Positions 18,879 to 27,755 of a stretch of 64,000 nt of DNA are shown here, piece after piece; the stretch's first letter is position 1, and every line of letters begins with the position of its first letter. The position numbers and the translations under genes were made by a program. Source of the stretch: Balneatrix alpica DSM 16621 (GTDB taxonomy: Bacteria; Pseudomonadota; Gammaproteobacteria; Pseudomonadales; Balneatricaceae); NCBI RefSeq assembly GCF_000619885.1, contig NZ_KK211039.1, positions 523,589-587,588 of the forward strand. The letters run 5' to 3'. Under the pieces are notes generated by a model, which was not told the origin of the DNA, searched no databases, and was given only the letters and a program-made list of their open reading frames with translations.

Positions 18879-19901
18879 TCAGTCGGATGCCGATGGAGCC
18901 CTCGGCGATGTCAAACCAAAGTGCAGGTAGGCCTTATCGGTTGCCATGCGCCCTCGCGGCGTCCGCATCAGGTAGCCCTGCTGAATCAGATAGGGCTCCA
19001 ACACATCCTCAATCGTGTCACGCTCCTCGCTAATGGCTGCCGCTAAGCTTTCTACCCCCACAGGACCACCATTAAAATGCTCTAGCAACGCCAGCAATAA
19101 GCGCCGATCCAAATGATCAAAGCCTTGGGCATCAACATTGAGCATATTCAGCGCTTGATCCGCTACCAGCTTGGTAATCACCCCTTGATGCTTAACCTCA
19201 GCGAAATCCCGTGCCCGACGCAATAGACGATTGGCAATTCGCGGTGTACCCCGTGCCCGGCGGGCAATTTCCCAGGCACCCTCTGCTTCTATTTGCACCC
19301 CAGACAGGATAGCTGAACGGGTAACGATTTGACTCAAGTCTTCGACGGAATAAAACTCCAGGCGCTGCACGATGCCAAAACGATCGCGCAGGGGGGAGGT
19401 CAATAAGCCCGCACGAGTGGTGGCACCAATCAGAGTAAAAGGTGGTAAATCCAGTTTAATCGAACGAGCTGCTGGCCCCTCACCAATCATGATGTCGAGC
19501 TGATAGTCTTCCATCGCGGGATAGAGCACTTCCTCCACCGCCGGACTCAAGCGGTGAATTTCATCAATAAAGAGCACATCCATCGGCTCAAGGTTGGTCA
19601 GCATTGCCGCCAAATCTCCCGCCTTTTCCAGGACAGGCCCAGAGGTAGCGCGGATATTTACCCCCATTTCATTAGCGACAATATTCGCCAAAGTGGTTTT
19701 CCCTAGCCCGGGCGGCCCAAATACCAAGGTGTGGTCGAGAGCTTCACTGCGCTGTTTAGCCGCTTGAATAAACACTTCAAGCTGCTCGCGCACCACCGGC
19801 TGCCCCACATAATCCGCCAAACGCTTAGGTCGAATCGCTCGATCCAGCGACTCCTCCCCTTGTTGAGCCTTAGGGGTAATAAAACGATCCGCCTCTATCA
19901 T
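18879..19901 (-). CDS. ruvB: Holliday junction branch-migration ATPase RuvB
   Basis: The 340-residue AAA+ protein has Walker [10 protein letters not shown] (residues 62-70), Walker B FIDEIHRL (about 111-118), sensor-1 in GATTRAGLL and a C-terminal winged helix with the GRMATDKAY end. It drives branch migration with RuvA. It follows ruvA by three bases on the same strand, the usual ruvAB pair. Confidence 0.98.
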   Translation of the reverse strand: MIEADRFITPKAQQGEESLDRAIRPKRLADYVGQPVVREQLEVFIQAAKQRSEALDHTLVFGPPGLGKTTLANIVANEMGVNIRATSGPVLEKAGDLAAMLTNLEPMDVLFIDEIHRLSPAVEEVLYPAMEDYQLDIMIGEGPAARSIKLDLPPFTLIGATTRAGLLTSPLRDRFGIVQRLEFYSVEDLSQIVTRSAILSGVQIEAEGAWEIARRARGTPRIANRLLRRARDFAEVKHQGVITKLVADQALNMLNVDAQGFDHLDRRLLLALLEHFNGGPVGVESLAAAISEERDTIEDVLEPYLIQQGYLMRTPRGRMATDKAYLHFGLTSPRAPSASD

Positions 19902-19904
19902 GTA

Positions 19905-20537
19905 TTAACCCGCCGCCATCATTTTCAGGGCCTGCTTAATCAATGCCTCTAGCGTACGCTGCTCCGCCGGCAATTGCTTTTCCGCCTGCATTAACAGCCG
20001 ACTCGCTTCCGCCGGTTTATAGCCCAATGCCAACAGCGCCTGCTCCGCCTCCATCCGCATATCCGGTTCTTTCAACTGCACCTCTACTCCCTGAGCTTGC
20101 AAGGAGAAGTGTTCTGGCTCCTGCAACTCCAACCAACCATCCAGCCGATCACGCAGCTCTACCAGCAGGCGCTCGGCAGTCTTCTTACCCACGCCAGGAA
20201 CCTTCACCAAGCGCTGCACATCCTGGTGGTGCACTACCGTTACCAGCTCTTTGATATTAAGGGTAGAGAGAATAGCCAAGGCTAGCTTAGGCCCAACGCC
20301 GTTGACTTTAATCAGCACTCGAAACAGATCCCGCTCCTGCCGCTCAACAAAACCGTACAGCAGCTGCGCATCTTCACGAACCAGATGATGGGTATACAGC
20401 ACCACCTTCTTGCCCCGTTCCGGCAAACGGAAGTGGGTCTGCATACTGGCCTCCACTTCATAGCCTACCCCTGCCACATCGACTAACAACTGAGGCGGCT
20501 GTTTTTCCAGAATGATGCCTTCTAACCGTCCGATCAT
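19905..20537 (-). CDS. ruvA: Holliday junction DNA-binding protein RuvA
   Basis: The 210-residue protein has an N-terminal OB domain (MIGRLEGIILEK), two helix-hairpin-helix motifs (VNGVGPKLALAIL and VPGVGKKTAERLL) and a C-terminal RuvB-binding domain (from about 150). Its ATG overlaps the stop of the preceding TRIC-type gene by four bases, so the two are translated together. That is unusual, since ruvC normally directly precedes ruvA in this clade. Confidence 0.98.
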   Translation of the reverse strand: MIGRLEGIILEKQPPQLLVDVAGVGYEVEASMQTHFRLPERGKKVVLYTHHLVREDAQLLYGFVERQERDLFRVLIKVNGVGPKLALAILSTLNIKELVTVVHHQDVQRLVKVPGVGKKTAERLLVELRDRLDGWLELQEPEHFSLQAQGVEVQLKEPDMRMEAEQALLALGYKPAEASRLLMQAEKQLPAEQRTLEALIKQALKMMAAG

Positions 20538-21175
20538 TTCGTCTCCTCTTGATAGGCCGGCATGGACAAAAAGCGCGGCAAACGCAAATCAAACAAAATT
20601 GCAGCCAAGCGCAACCCCAACACTACCGCCATTGCCAGCCACGGCACCCACCAGCCACTAATTCCTGCATGGGTTAATCCCACATAAACCAGGGCCCCAG
20701 CAATAGCAGCAGTGGCATAAATTTCCTTATGAAAAATCAATGGAATTTCACCCGCCAGCACATCGCGGATAATTCCCCCCACACAGCCAGTCATCACCGC
20801 CATCACCACTACGATAACCGGTGCCATTCCGGCCTCCAGGGCTTTATCCGCACCCAAGACGGTAAACACCGCTAACCCTACCGCGTCCGCCACGGTTAAT
20901 GCCCGCAAAGGAATCGGCCCGCGGCCTGCATAAAAGAAAGTAAAGGCACCACTGATAATCGCCAGCCACAGATAGGTGTTATCGCGCATCCAGTTAACCG
21001 GCAAATCCCCCATCAATATATCGCGCAGGGTACCACCGCCAGTGGCCGTCACAATGGCAAACACGAGCACGCCAAAAATATCCAAGCCTTTCTGACAGCC
21101 GCGTAGTGCTCCGGCAACCGCAAAAACGATAATGCCAAAATGATCCAAAAAACTGATTACTGCTGCAGCAGTCAT
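20534..21175 (-). CDS. TRIC-type (UPF0126/YicG) trimeric cation channel family protein
   Basis: The product is 213 residues from the ATG at 21175; TTG at 21196 would add seven residues. It shows the duplicated UPF0126 layout: two three-helix units each with a glycine-rich kink, GALRGCQKGLDIFG with GGGTLRDIL in the first and GGIIRDVLAGEIP in the second. Prokaryotic TRIC proteins form trimeric cation channels in the inner membrane. It is inserted between ruvC and ruvA and overlaps the ruvA start by four bases. The position may only reflect a neutral insertion into the operon. Confidence 0.88.
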   Translation of the reverse strand: MTAAAVISFLDHFGIIVFAVAGALRGCQKGLDIFGVLVFAIVTATGGGTLRDILMGDLPVNWMRDNTYLWLAIISGAFTFFYAGRGPIPLRALTVADAVGLAVFTVLGADKALEAGMAPVIVVVMAVMTGCVGGIIRDVLAGEIPLIFHKEIYATAAIAGALVYVGLTHAGISGWWVPWLAMAVVLGLRLAAILFDLRLPRFLSMPAYQEETK

Positions 21176-21260
21176 AACGCACTCAACTCTCTTCAAAAAC
21201 TTTCACAACAAAACTTTCGCAATCCAATGCACTACCACACAGAAAGTGCAGATCAAGGCA

Positions 21261-21752
21261 TTAGGCCCCAGCCAAACGCACCTGCGCTAATCTCTGGTAA
21301 GCATGGCAGATGGCGATTGCAAGAGCATCAGCAGCATCTACCTGGGGTAAACCTGGCAGTTTCAGTAGTGCCTTCACCATATGCTGAATTTGCTGTTTTT
21401 CCGCACTACCCTTCCCCACAACCGCTAGTTTGACTTCCCTGGCGGCATATTCCGCAACAGGTAGTTTGGCCTGGGCAAGCGCCAAAATCGCCACCCCCCG
21501 TGCTTGGCCAAGCTTTAATGCCGAGTCCGGGTTACGCGCCATAAATACCCGCTCAATCGCTGACTCCTGGGGTTGATGCCATTCGATGATCTGTCCCAAT
21601 CCCGCATAAATCTGCTGTAAACGTTCTGCCAAGTTATCGCCCTGCAAACGCAGACAGCCACTGGCTACATATTCCAGTTGCATGCCGCGCTGGCGGATCA
21701 CGCCATAACCAGTAATACGCGAGCCGGGATCAATTCCTAAAATGACTGCCAT
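21261..21752 (-). CDS. ruvC: Crossover junction endodeoxyribonuclease RuvC
   Basis: The 163-residue protein starts [19 protein letters not shown] with the first catalytic aspartate in GIDPGS. The other acidic residues are seen in SAIERVF (Glu) and [13 protein letters not shown] (two Asp). It resolves Holliday junctions bound by RuvAB. It lies 85 bp upstream of the TRIC-type gene on the same strand. Confidence 0.98.
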   Translation of the reverse strand: MAVILGIDPGSRITGYGVIRQRGMQLEYVASGCLRLQGDNLAERLQQIYAGLGQIIEWHQPQESAIERVFMARNPDSALKLGQARGVAILALAQAKLPVAEYAAREVKLAVVGKGSAEKQQIQHMVKALLKLPGLPQVDAADALAIAICHAYQRLAQVRLAGA

Positions 21753-21849
21753 CTGTCCGCCTGCTCTCCCCCATTACCCTGTTACAGGTCTCTACCTTCA
21801 TTCTGTGCGCATCTTAGGAGATTTCATTCAAACTGTATATATATACAAT

Positions 21850-21876
21850 AAAAAGCCCGACCAGCCGGCCGGGCCC
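21850..21876 (-). terminator. Terminator downstream of yebC
   Basis: GCCCG (21855-21859) pairs with CGGGC (21870-21874), with further G/C pairing inside, and a TTTTT tail follows on the minus strand. It lies about 20 bp past the yebC stop. Confidence 0.7.
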
Positions 21877-21894
21877 TATCAGTAAGCCAATGAC

Positions 21895-22629
21895 TTATAG
21901 CATCGCCTCTTCTGGAATATCGGCGTTGTGGAATACCGCCTGTACATCGTCAAGATCTTCCAGCACGTCGATTAACTTGAGAATCTTCTGTGCGCCTTCG
22001 ATATCCAAGGGAGCACGGGTCGCGGCAATCATCGCTACCTCTGCATGCACAGGCTCCAGTCCCGCTGCCTGCATCGCTTCTTTCACCTGTACGAACTCCA
22101 GTGGATCGGTATAAACATCAATGGAGCCATCATCATTTACCTGAATATCCTCAGCCCCAGCTTCTAACGCCACTTCCATGACCTGGTCTTCACTTAGCTC
22201 AGCAAAGGTAATCAGGCCTTTTTTATCGAACAGATAAGCCACCGAACCATTGGTTCCCAGATTACCGCCAGCCTTAGTAAAGGCCGCCCGCACATTGGCC
22301 ACGGTACGGTTGATATTGTCGGTCATGCATTCAACCATGATCGCCACCCCACCCGGGCCGTAACCTTCATAGGTCAGCTCATCATAGTTGTCATCATTAC
22401 CCGCCCCTGCACCCCGGGCAATCGCCCGCTCTACCGTCTCCCGACTCATGTTAGCCAGGCGCGCCTTCTCTATTGCTGCACGCAACCGGGGATTATCTTC
22501 CGCAACCGGGCTGCCGGTTTTAGCCGCTACCGTTAATTCACGAATCAGTTTGGTGAAAATTTTGCCACGCTTGGCATCCTGGGCCGCTTTACGGTGTTTG
22601 ATGTTGGCCCATTTACTATGACCTGCCAT
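21895..22629 (-). CDS. yebC: YebC/PmpR-family regulatory or translation factor
   Basis: The 244-residue protein has the family start [22 protein letters not shown] (given here only as a family signature region, residues 1-20), the [11 protein letters not shown] segment and the GYGPGGVAI core. YebC proteins were described as DNA-binding regulators, and recent work assigns them to relieving ribosome stalling at proline-rich sites. It lies between aspS and ruvC, the standard gammaproteobacterial order, with its own terminator. Confidence 0.95.
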   Translation of the reverse strand: MAGHSKWANIKHRKAAQDAKRGKIFTKLIRELTVAAKTGSPVAEDNPRLRAAIEKARLANMSRETVERAIARGAGAGNDDNYDELTYEGYGPGGVAIMVECMTDNINRTVANVRAAFTKAGGNLGTNGSVAYLFDKKGLITFAELSEDQVMEVALEAGAEDIQVNDDGSIDVYTDPLEFVQVKEAMQAAGLEPVHAEVAMIAATRAPLDIEGAQKILKLIDVLEDLDDVQAVFHNADIPEEAML

Positions 22630-22689
22630 TATCGTCTCCAGACTTTAATTAGCATCTCAGCTTTGACTAGATCCGTTTCACTAGAAAGC

Positions 22690-22713
22690 AGACGGGCACC
22701 TGAGTGCCCGTCT
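22690..22713 (-). terminator. Terminator downstream of aspS
   Basis: AGACGGGCAC (22690-22699) pairs perfectly with GTGCCCGTCT (22704-22713) around CTGA. On the minus strand the hairpin is followed by TGCTTTCT, a modest T-rich tail. Confidence 0.75.
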
Positions 22714-22747
22714 ATCAACCTTCACCTCGCTCCGAGGAGCCGAGTTA

Positions 22748-24520
22748 TTAGGTTTCGCTTGCAGATGTCCGCACCCGAATATGCAGCTCACGCAATTGCT
22801 TAGCACTGACTTCACCAGGAGCTTCCGTCATCGGGCAAGCCGCACTCTGGGTTTTCGGGAAGGCAATCACTTCACGGATCGACTTCGCACCGGTCATCAG
22901 CATAATCATCCGATCCAGACCAAAAGCCAGACCACCATGGGGAGGCGCACCCAATTTCAGTGCATCCAGCAGGAAGCCAAATTTCTCCTGCTGTTCTTCT
23001 TCGCTGATATTCAGAATCGCAAAGATAGCCTGCTGCATTTTCTGATCGTGGATACGGATAGAACCACCACCCAGTTCCACCCCGTTCAGCACCATATCAT
23101 AGGCGCGGGACAGCGCATTGGCGGGGTCAGCCTGCAGCTCTTCTACGCTGCCTTTAGGTGAAGTAAAGGGATGATGCACGGCACTGAGACCACCCTTGTC
23201 ATCTTCCTCAAACATGGGGAAGTCCACCACCCATAGCGGCGCCCAGGGACGCTCAATCAGGTTCATGTCTTCACCCAGCTTGATCCGGAGCGCACCCAAG
23301 GCCTCATTAACGATCTTGGCCTTATCCGCACCGAAGAACACCAGATCGCCATTCTCAGCGCCCACACGCTCAAGAATCGCCTGGCAGACTTCCACCCCGA
23401 GGAACTTCACGATCGGCGATTGCAGACCATTTTCTGCATCCGCCTTGTCGTTCACCTTGATATAGGCCAGCCCCTTAGCACCATAAATGCCCACGTACTT
23501 GGTGTAATCATCGATCTGCTTACGGGTCAGCTCATTACCCTTGGGTACACGCAGTGCAGCCACACGACCTTTGGCATCCTGAGCCGGGCCAGAAAACACC
23601 TTAAAGTCCACACCCGCCACCAGATCAGCTACATCCACCAACTCCAGCGGAATACGCAGATCAGGCTTATCGGAACCAAAACGACGCATTGCCTCGCTAT
23701 AAGGCATACGGGGGAACTGCCCAAACTCGATATTGAGCAGGTCCTTAAACAGCGTCCGCACCATACCCTCAGCAATCTGCATGACCCCTTCCTCATCCAT
23801 AAAGGAAGTTTCCATATCGATCTGGGTAAATTCAGGCTGGCGGTCAGCACGCAAGTCTTCGTCACGGAAGCACTTGGCAATCTGATAGTAACGATCGAAT
23901 CCCGCCACCATCAGCAACTGCTTAAACAGCTGCGGCGATTGCGGCAGCGCAAAGAAGTTACCTTCGTGTGTACGACTAGGCACCAGGTAATCACGCGCAC
24001 CCTCAGGGGTAGCACGGGTCAGGATAGGGGTTTCAATATCGAGGAAGCCCTGCTCCTCCAAATAATTACGAATACCGTGGGTCACCTTAGAGCGGAAACG
24101 CAGCTTAGCCGCCATCTCCGGGCGACGCAGGTCAACGTAGCGGTATTTCAGGCGCACATCCTCACCCACCTGCTGGTAATCATCCAACTGGAAGGGTGGG
24201 GTTTCAGACTGGTTCAGAATCTCAAGATCCAGACCCAGCACCTCAATTTTACCGGTCGCCATATCAGGGTTTTCAGTTCCGGCAGGGCGAGCACGCACCT
24301 TACCGCGCACCTTAACCACATACTCGTTACGAACCCGGTCAGCACGCTTAAAGCTTTCTTCGGCATCAGGATCAAACACCACCTGAGCGATGCCATCCCG
24401 ATCACGTAAATCCAGGAAGATTACCCCACCGTGGTCACGGCGACGGTGTACCCATCCACACAAAGTGACTTCCTGGCCAATCTGTTGTTCACGAAGTTCG
24501 CCGCAATAATGGCTGCGCAT
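22748..24520 (-). CDS. aspS: Aspartyl-tRNA synthetase
   Basis: Start ATG at 24520 ([16 protein letters not shown]) has AGGAAG seven bases upstream and gives 590 residues, the length of E. coli AspS; the open frame to 24559 adds an unlikely leader. The order is an N-terminal OB anticodon-binding domain (1-110), class II catalytic core with motif 2 [18 protein letters not shown], the bacterial insertion domain (about 290-420), and motif 3 [15 protein letters not shown]. It charges tRNA-Asp. No Gln/Asn amidotransferase genes are near, so whether it is discriminating cannot be told from context. Confidence 0.97.
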   Translation of the reverse strand: MRSHYCGELREQQIGQEVTLCGWVHRRRDHGGVIFLDLRDRDGIAQVVFDPDAEESFKRADRVRNEYVVKVRGKVRARPAGTENPDMATGKIEVLGLDLEILNQSETPPFQLDDYQQVGEDVRLKYRYVDLRRPEMAAKLRFRSKVTHGIRNYLEEQGFLDIETPILTRATPEGARDYLVPSRTHEGNFFALPQSPQLFKQLLMVAGFDRYYQIAKCFRDEDLRADRQPEFTQIDMETSFMDEEGVMQIAEGMVRTLFKDLLNIEFGQFPRMPYSEAMRRFGSDKPDLRIPLELVDVADLVAGVDFKVFSGPAQDAKGRVAALRVPKGNELTRKQIDDYTKYVGIYGAKGLAYIKVNDKADAENGLQSPIVKFLGVEVCQAILERVGAENGDLVFFGADKAKIVNEALGALRIKLGEDMNLIERPWAPLWVVDFPMFEEDDKGGLSAVHHPFTSPKGSVEELQADPANALSRAYDMVLNGVELGGGSIRIHDQKMQQAIFAILNISEEEQQEKFGFLLDALKLGAPPHGGLAFGLDRMIMLMTGAKSIREVIAFPKTQSAACPMTEAPGEVSAKQLRELHIRVRTSASET

Positions 24521-24555
24521 ATATAGCTTCCTGATTAATCTTCTGGAGGGGAGTC

Positions 24556-24825
24556 TCAATCCGCTCCGGCACTGCAGGCACCGCAGTTAGCCGGGTTTGC
24601 GGAACAGGACTCACCCTTGTTGTCCGCCAGATTCTTTTTCGAACCTGTCTTGAAGTCGGTCTCATACCAGCCACTGCCACTCAGGCGAAAACCCGGCAGA
24701 GAGAGCTGTTTAACCAATTGTGGCTCAGCACAACTGGGACACTCGGTTAGAGGGTCATCACTGAACTTTTGAATCGCTTCAAGTTCATGGCCACAAGCGC
24801 TACAGAGGTATTCATAAATAGGCAT
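24556..24825 (-). CDS. FmdB-family zinc-ribbon protein
   Basis: The 89-residue protein begins [20 protein letters not shown] and carries two CxxC knuckles (CSAC and CPSC), as in the FmdB/CxxC_CXXC_SSSS family, with a cysteine-rich C-terminus ([15 protein letters not shown]). FmdB-type proteins were proposed as regulators of formamidase genes, but most are uncharacterised. It lies 35 bp upstream of aspS, a conserved pairing in many Proteobacteria. Confidence 0.9.
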   Translation of the reverse strand: MPIYEYLCSACGHELEAIQKFSDDPLTECPSCAEPQLVKQLSLPGFRLSGSGWYETDFKTGSKKNLADNKGESCSANPANCGACSAGAD

Positions 24826-24994
24826 CGCTTACGCCCTTGCAAATCACCAATGACTGGAACAGAGCACAAAGGGAACCCCTTTGCAAAGCGCGACATTATA
24901 TACCCCAAATAATCGCCTTGCCTACCGCCGACGCCACCTGACTAAACCAGCGCCGACCCTGCTCAAAAAAGGAAATAGCACTCAACACTCCGCA

Positions 24995-25423
24995 TCATAA
25001 CGGGCTTAAGCCGACAGGCGCCAAGAGTTGCTGCAACGCTAGTTTGAGTTCCGCCAGTTGCGCCGACTCATAGGGGCGCGCAGGCAATTTTCCCCAAACA
25101 GGAGCAGGCCAGGCCGGATCTTGCTGAAAACGCACAATATGATGCACATGCAGCTGAGGCACCATATTGCCCAACGCTGCCACATTTAATTTATCGCCGG
25201 CAAAGTGCACCATTAACCGGCGCCCCACCTGACAAGACTCCTGATAAAACTGGGCTAAATCCGTCTCATCCAACTCATACAGCTCACGCAACTGCCCCCG
25301 GCGCGGCACTAAAATCAGCCAGGGATATTGGCAATCATTCATTAATAATACCCGGCACAGCGGCAAATCACCCACTACCAGAGTATCCGCCGCCAACTGC
25401 GGATGGAGATTAAAAGCAGACAT
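24995..25423 (-). CDS. HIT-family protein
   Basis: The product is 142 residues from ATG at 25423, with GGA nine bases upstream; ATG at 25441 or 25429 are alternatives. It carries the histidine triad in PQLHVHHIVRF. HIT proteins hydrolyse or transfer nucleotides such as AMP-lysine or dinucleoside polyphosphates in the cytoplasm. The context (upstream of fmdB-aspS, 170 bp gap) gives no substrate. Confidence 0.88.
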   Translation of the reverse strand: MSAFNLHPQLAADTLVVGDLPLCRVLLMNDCQYPWLILVPRRGQLRELYELDETDLAQFYQESCQVGRRLMVHFAGDKLNVAALGNMVPQLHVHHIVRFQQDPAWPAPVWGKLPARPYESAQLAELKLALQQLLAPVGLSPL

Positions 25424-25530
25424 AAGCATTCCAGTCGTCAAGGCTAACCAGCAGGCAGCCTAACCAGAGTGATTAAGAAGAACAAGGGCGGGATATGCAG
25501 ACCAGCCACCCTGGATTTCACCCAGCTTAA

Positions 25531-25887
25531 CTAACGGTGAAACTGCCGCAATTGAATATGATTTCCCTCCGGATCTAGGATATTAGCCACCCTGAAGATA
25601 GGGTTAGCCCACTCCCCCTCCAGCGCCTGACCACCTAAGGCAACCGCCTGCTGCCGAGCCTCCGACAGATCAGCCACCGCAACAAACATCTTCGTGCGAT
25701 TAAAGTGTGGCTCCAGCAGCGCCACTGGCGGCACATGCAGAACAAGATTGACGCCATCACCAGCCAAACTGATCAGCTCTGCCGTTTGATGAAGCACCGT
25801 CAAGCCAAACATCTGCTGATAAAACTGCGCCAGGGCGGGAAGATTAGCAGCGTAGATCACCACACCAAAATGCGCTGGAGTAGTCAT
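25531..25887 (-). CDS. VOC superfamily (glyoxalase/bleomycin-resistance fold) protein
   Basis: The 118-residue protein has the paired beta-alpha-beta-beta-beta units of the VOC fold: FGVVIYAANLPALAQFYQQM at the start and ILDPEGNHIQLRQF at the end, the latter holding the usual metal-ligand glutamate region. VOC proteins range from glyoxalase I to dioxygenases and antibiotic-binding proteins. No specific activity can be assigned. Confidence 0.85.
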   Translation of the reverse strand: MTTPAHFGVVIYAANLPALAQFYQQMFGLTVLHQTAELISLAGDGVNLVLHVPPVALLEPHFNRTKMFVAVADLSEARQQAVALGGQALEGEWANPIFRVANILDPEGNHIQLRQFHR

Positions 25888-25971
25888 TGCTTCCTATATG
25901 TTGCCTTATCGTTGGTTAGGCGCATCCCCCCGTTAACAAAAACATGTCACAGAGGTGTTATGACTACGCAA

Positions 25972-26814
25972 CTACCAGTTACTAGTAGATTTTAAGTGCA
26001 CACCCTGCTCATCCTGACGAATGCGACCCGCCTTCATCAGCGCACCGAGCGCCATCTTGTAAGCCTTCTTACTCACCCCAAAGGTGTCACTGATGGCATT
26101 AGGATCACTTTTGTCCCCCAGAGGGCAGAAGCCATCATGGGCCTCTAAATAATCGAGTATCTTCTGCGCTAACGGATCAACCCTTGCATAGCCTGGCTTA
26201 TCAAGCATCACATCCACCTTGCCATCCGCCAGGCACTGCTTAATAAAGCCACTCAAACGCATACCGGGGCGCACCTCACGAAACAAGTCTTGATGATGCA
26301 GCAAGCCTTCGTAGCGATTATCAATTATCACCGGATAACCAAGATCGGTACGCCGTAGGATCAGCAGTTCCACCGCCTGCCCTATCGCAAGATCAGTGGG
26401 AGCCGGTTCAATAAAGCGATCCGTCTTGGCTGAGGCAGCAATGCGCTTGCTATTGTCGATATAGATATAAACGGTGCACCAGTCACCCACTTTCAGCGGC
26501 TTCAGTTGCTCGCTATAGGGCAAGAACAACTCTTTGGGCATGCCCCAATCCAGAAATGCCCCTACTCTGTTAACGTCGGTAACCTTCAGACTGGCAAACT
26601 CCCCCACCATCACCCTGGGCTTACGTGTGGAAGCGATAGGAATATCCTTCGAGTCAAGGTAAACAAACACCTGCAACTGGTCGCCAAGACGGCAACCCTC
26701 CGGCACTTCACGCTTGGGCAGCAGAATACCGTCGCTGTCGCCATCATCGAGATAGACCCCGAACGGGACTTCGCGCACTACTTTAAGCCTGTTGAGTCTG
26801 CCGAGTTTGATCAC
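25972..26814 (-). CDS. CvfB-like S1-domain RNA-binding protein
   Basis: The 280-residue protein starts at GTG 26814 (IKLGRLNRLKVVREVPFGVY). It resembles CvfB/YitL: an S1-like N-terminal part (DDGDSDGILLPKREVP), a second S1 domain (VNRVGAFLDWGMPKELFLP) and a third (DLGYPVIIDNRYEGLLHHQDLF), then a C-terminal winged helix (about 220-275). CvfB affects virulence gene expression in Staphylococcus through RNA binding. Its role in gammaproteobacteria is not established. Confidence 0.87.
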   Translation of the reverse strand: MIKLGRLNRLKVVREVPFGVYLDDGDSDGILLPKREVPEGCRLGDQLQVFVYLDSKDIPIASTRKPRVMVGEFASLKVTDVNRVGAFLDWGMPKELFLPYSEQLKPLKVGDWCTVYIYIDNSKRIAASAKTDRFIEPAPTDLAIGQAVELLILRRTDLGYPVIIDNRYEGLLHHQDLFREVRPGMRLSGFIKQCLADGKVDVMLDKPGYARVDPLAQKILDYLEAHDGFCPLGDKSDPNAISDTFGVSKKAYKMALGALMKAGRIRQDEQGVHLKSTSNW

Positions 26815-26955
26815 GGGAATGTCTCTTCATCGATGAGGATTGTGGGTGCGTACTCTACCACGGCGCCCTTGGCCGACCTATCCCCTCATCGGTCGGTACG
26901 GATGTACCCCTGGACTAGTGATCTATAAACACATAACCAAGGCAACACACCACAC

Positions 26956-27195
26956 TCATTCCACACTTTCCTGCGCTAGCGTGATGATCGCCTGAATGGC
27001 TCCCCTCGCCTGCGGACTGTTATGCCAACAGGTTGAACCCATCATTTGGGAAATTTGCTTGGTCACATCAGCCGGATCTTCCTCCGCCAACTGTGATAAA
27101 GACGAAAAACCAATTTGCTCTAAACGTGCAACCACCGTTGCACCTACGCCTTTGAGAGCAATCATCTTTTCCTTTTCGTGAACAGAAAACCCCAT
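26956..27195 (-). CDS. Small helix-hairpin-helix protein (Cdd1-like)
   Basis: The 79-residue protein has a helix-hairpin-helix motif ALKGVGATVVARLEQIGF (about residues 13-31), followed by a helical tail containing a cysteine in GSTCWHNSPQARGA. This resembles the Cdd1/'pathogenicity locus' family of unknown function, which probably binds nucleic acid. The ribosome-binding site AGGAG lies at good spacing before the ATG. It stands alone. Confidence 0.75.
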   Translation of the reverse strand: MGFSVHEKEKMIALKGVGATVVARLEQIGFSSLSQLAEEDPADVTKQISQMMGSTCWHNSPQARGAIQAIITLAQESVE

Positions 27196-27504
27196 CAGAT
27201 ACTCTCCTATTTAAGTTTGCCGACTGACAAAAGAAGACAAGCAGCTAGATTAGCCAATCTGTATGGCACAGGCCTACAACTCACAGCACTGTGACAGCAG
27301 CAACTTATCTCGCCCTAATCAATTTCATTAGTTAAATTTGCTACTTATCTTCACAAATACCCTTGCAAACAAGTAACACAAGAAAAAGACAGGATTTTTC
27401 CCTGTTTAAGACAGAGCAAACAGAAAATTTCCTCACCAACGCAATTATTTCAAAAAAATTCACCACTGCCATTCCAGTAGAATGCTCGACCCAAGACGGA
27501 CCGG
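27196..27504. other. Gene-free stretch upstream of the AGCS leader
   Basis: About 310 bp with no convincing coding sequence. It is AT-rich at 27300-27480 and likely holds the promoter for the AGCS symporter transcript; I cannot define a -35/-10 pair with confidence. A 125-codon open frame beginning at 27363 runs into the structured leader and lacks coding character. Confidence 0.4.
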
Positions 27505-27755
27505 CACCGTGGTGCTTGAGCTTGAAGGAACTCCAAAACGCTCAACCCTTAAACAGCGGTGAAAATAATAAACATTTGCCGGAGTCAGTGGTGTGCAAAG
27601 CCTCGTTTTGTTCCTACCCAGCCTCCAGGGTTACCTGGCCTCCCTTGCGTCAGCGTCCTACGCAAATGTTTAGCCACCTCCACCGGGTGGTATCAGCGAA
27701 AACCAGCGGGAAGCATGCCTGCCGGTTTAACAACAACTAAACAAGAGTACATGCT
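27505..27755 (+). ncRNA. Structured 5' leader of the AGCS symporter gene (candidate regulatory RNA)
   Basis: This leader is dense in complementary segments. The strongest is a perfect 11-bp pairing of 27569-27579 (TAAACATTTGC) with 27662-27672. Inside it are CCAGG-GTTA-CCTGG (27625-27638) and TTGCGT/ACGCAA (27645-27650 with 27660-27665, competing with the long stem). Upstream are GCACC-GT-GGTGC (27504-27515 region) and TTGAGC/GCTCAA (27516-27545 region). Downstream, AACCAGCGGG pairs imperfectly with CCTGCCGGTT, and AGCATG (27712-27717) can pair with CATGCT (27750-27755), enclosing the ribosome-binding site. Glycine riboswitches are known before AGCS genes, but the conserved glycine-aptamer core is absent here. 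The class is therefore unknown. Confidence 0.5.

Noticed and set aside
23420-24409. 329-residue open frame on the plus strand opposite aspS
   Set aside because: It lies entirely within the clear aspS gene and shows no domain features; an antisense shadow of biased codon use.
27363-27740. 125-residue open frame upstream of the AGCS gene
   Set aside because: It lacks a ribosome-binding site and overlaps the strongly foldable leader; composition is unlike a protein.
27505-27755. 6S RNA, tmRNA, SRP RNA or RNase P RNA in the AGCS leader
   Set aside because: None of the conserved cores recalled for these RNAs could be found; the element ends at the symporter ribosome-binding site, which fits a cis-acting leader.
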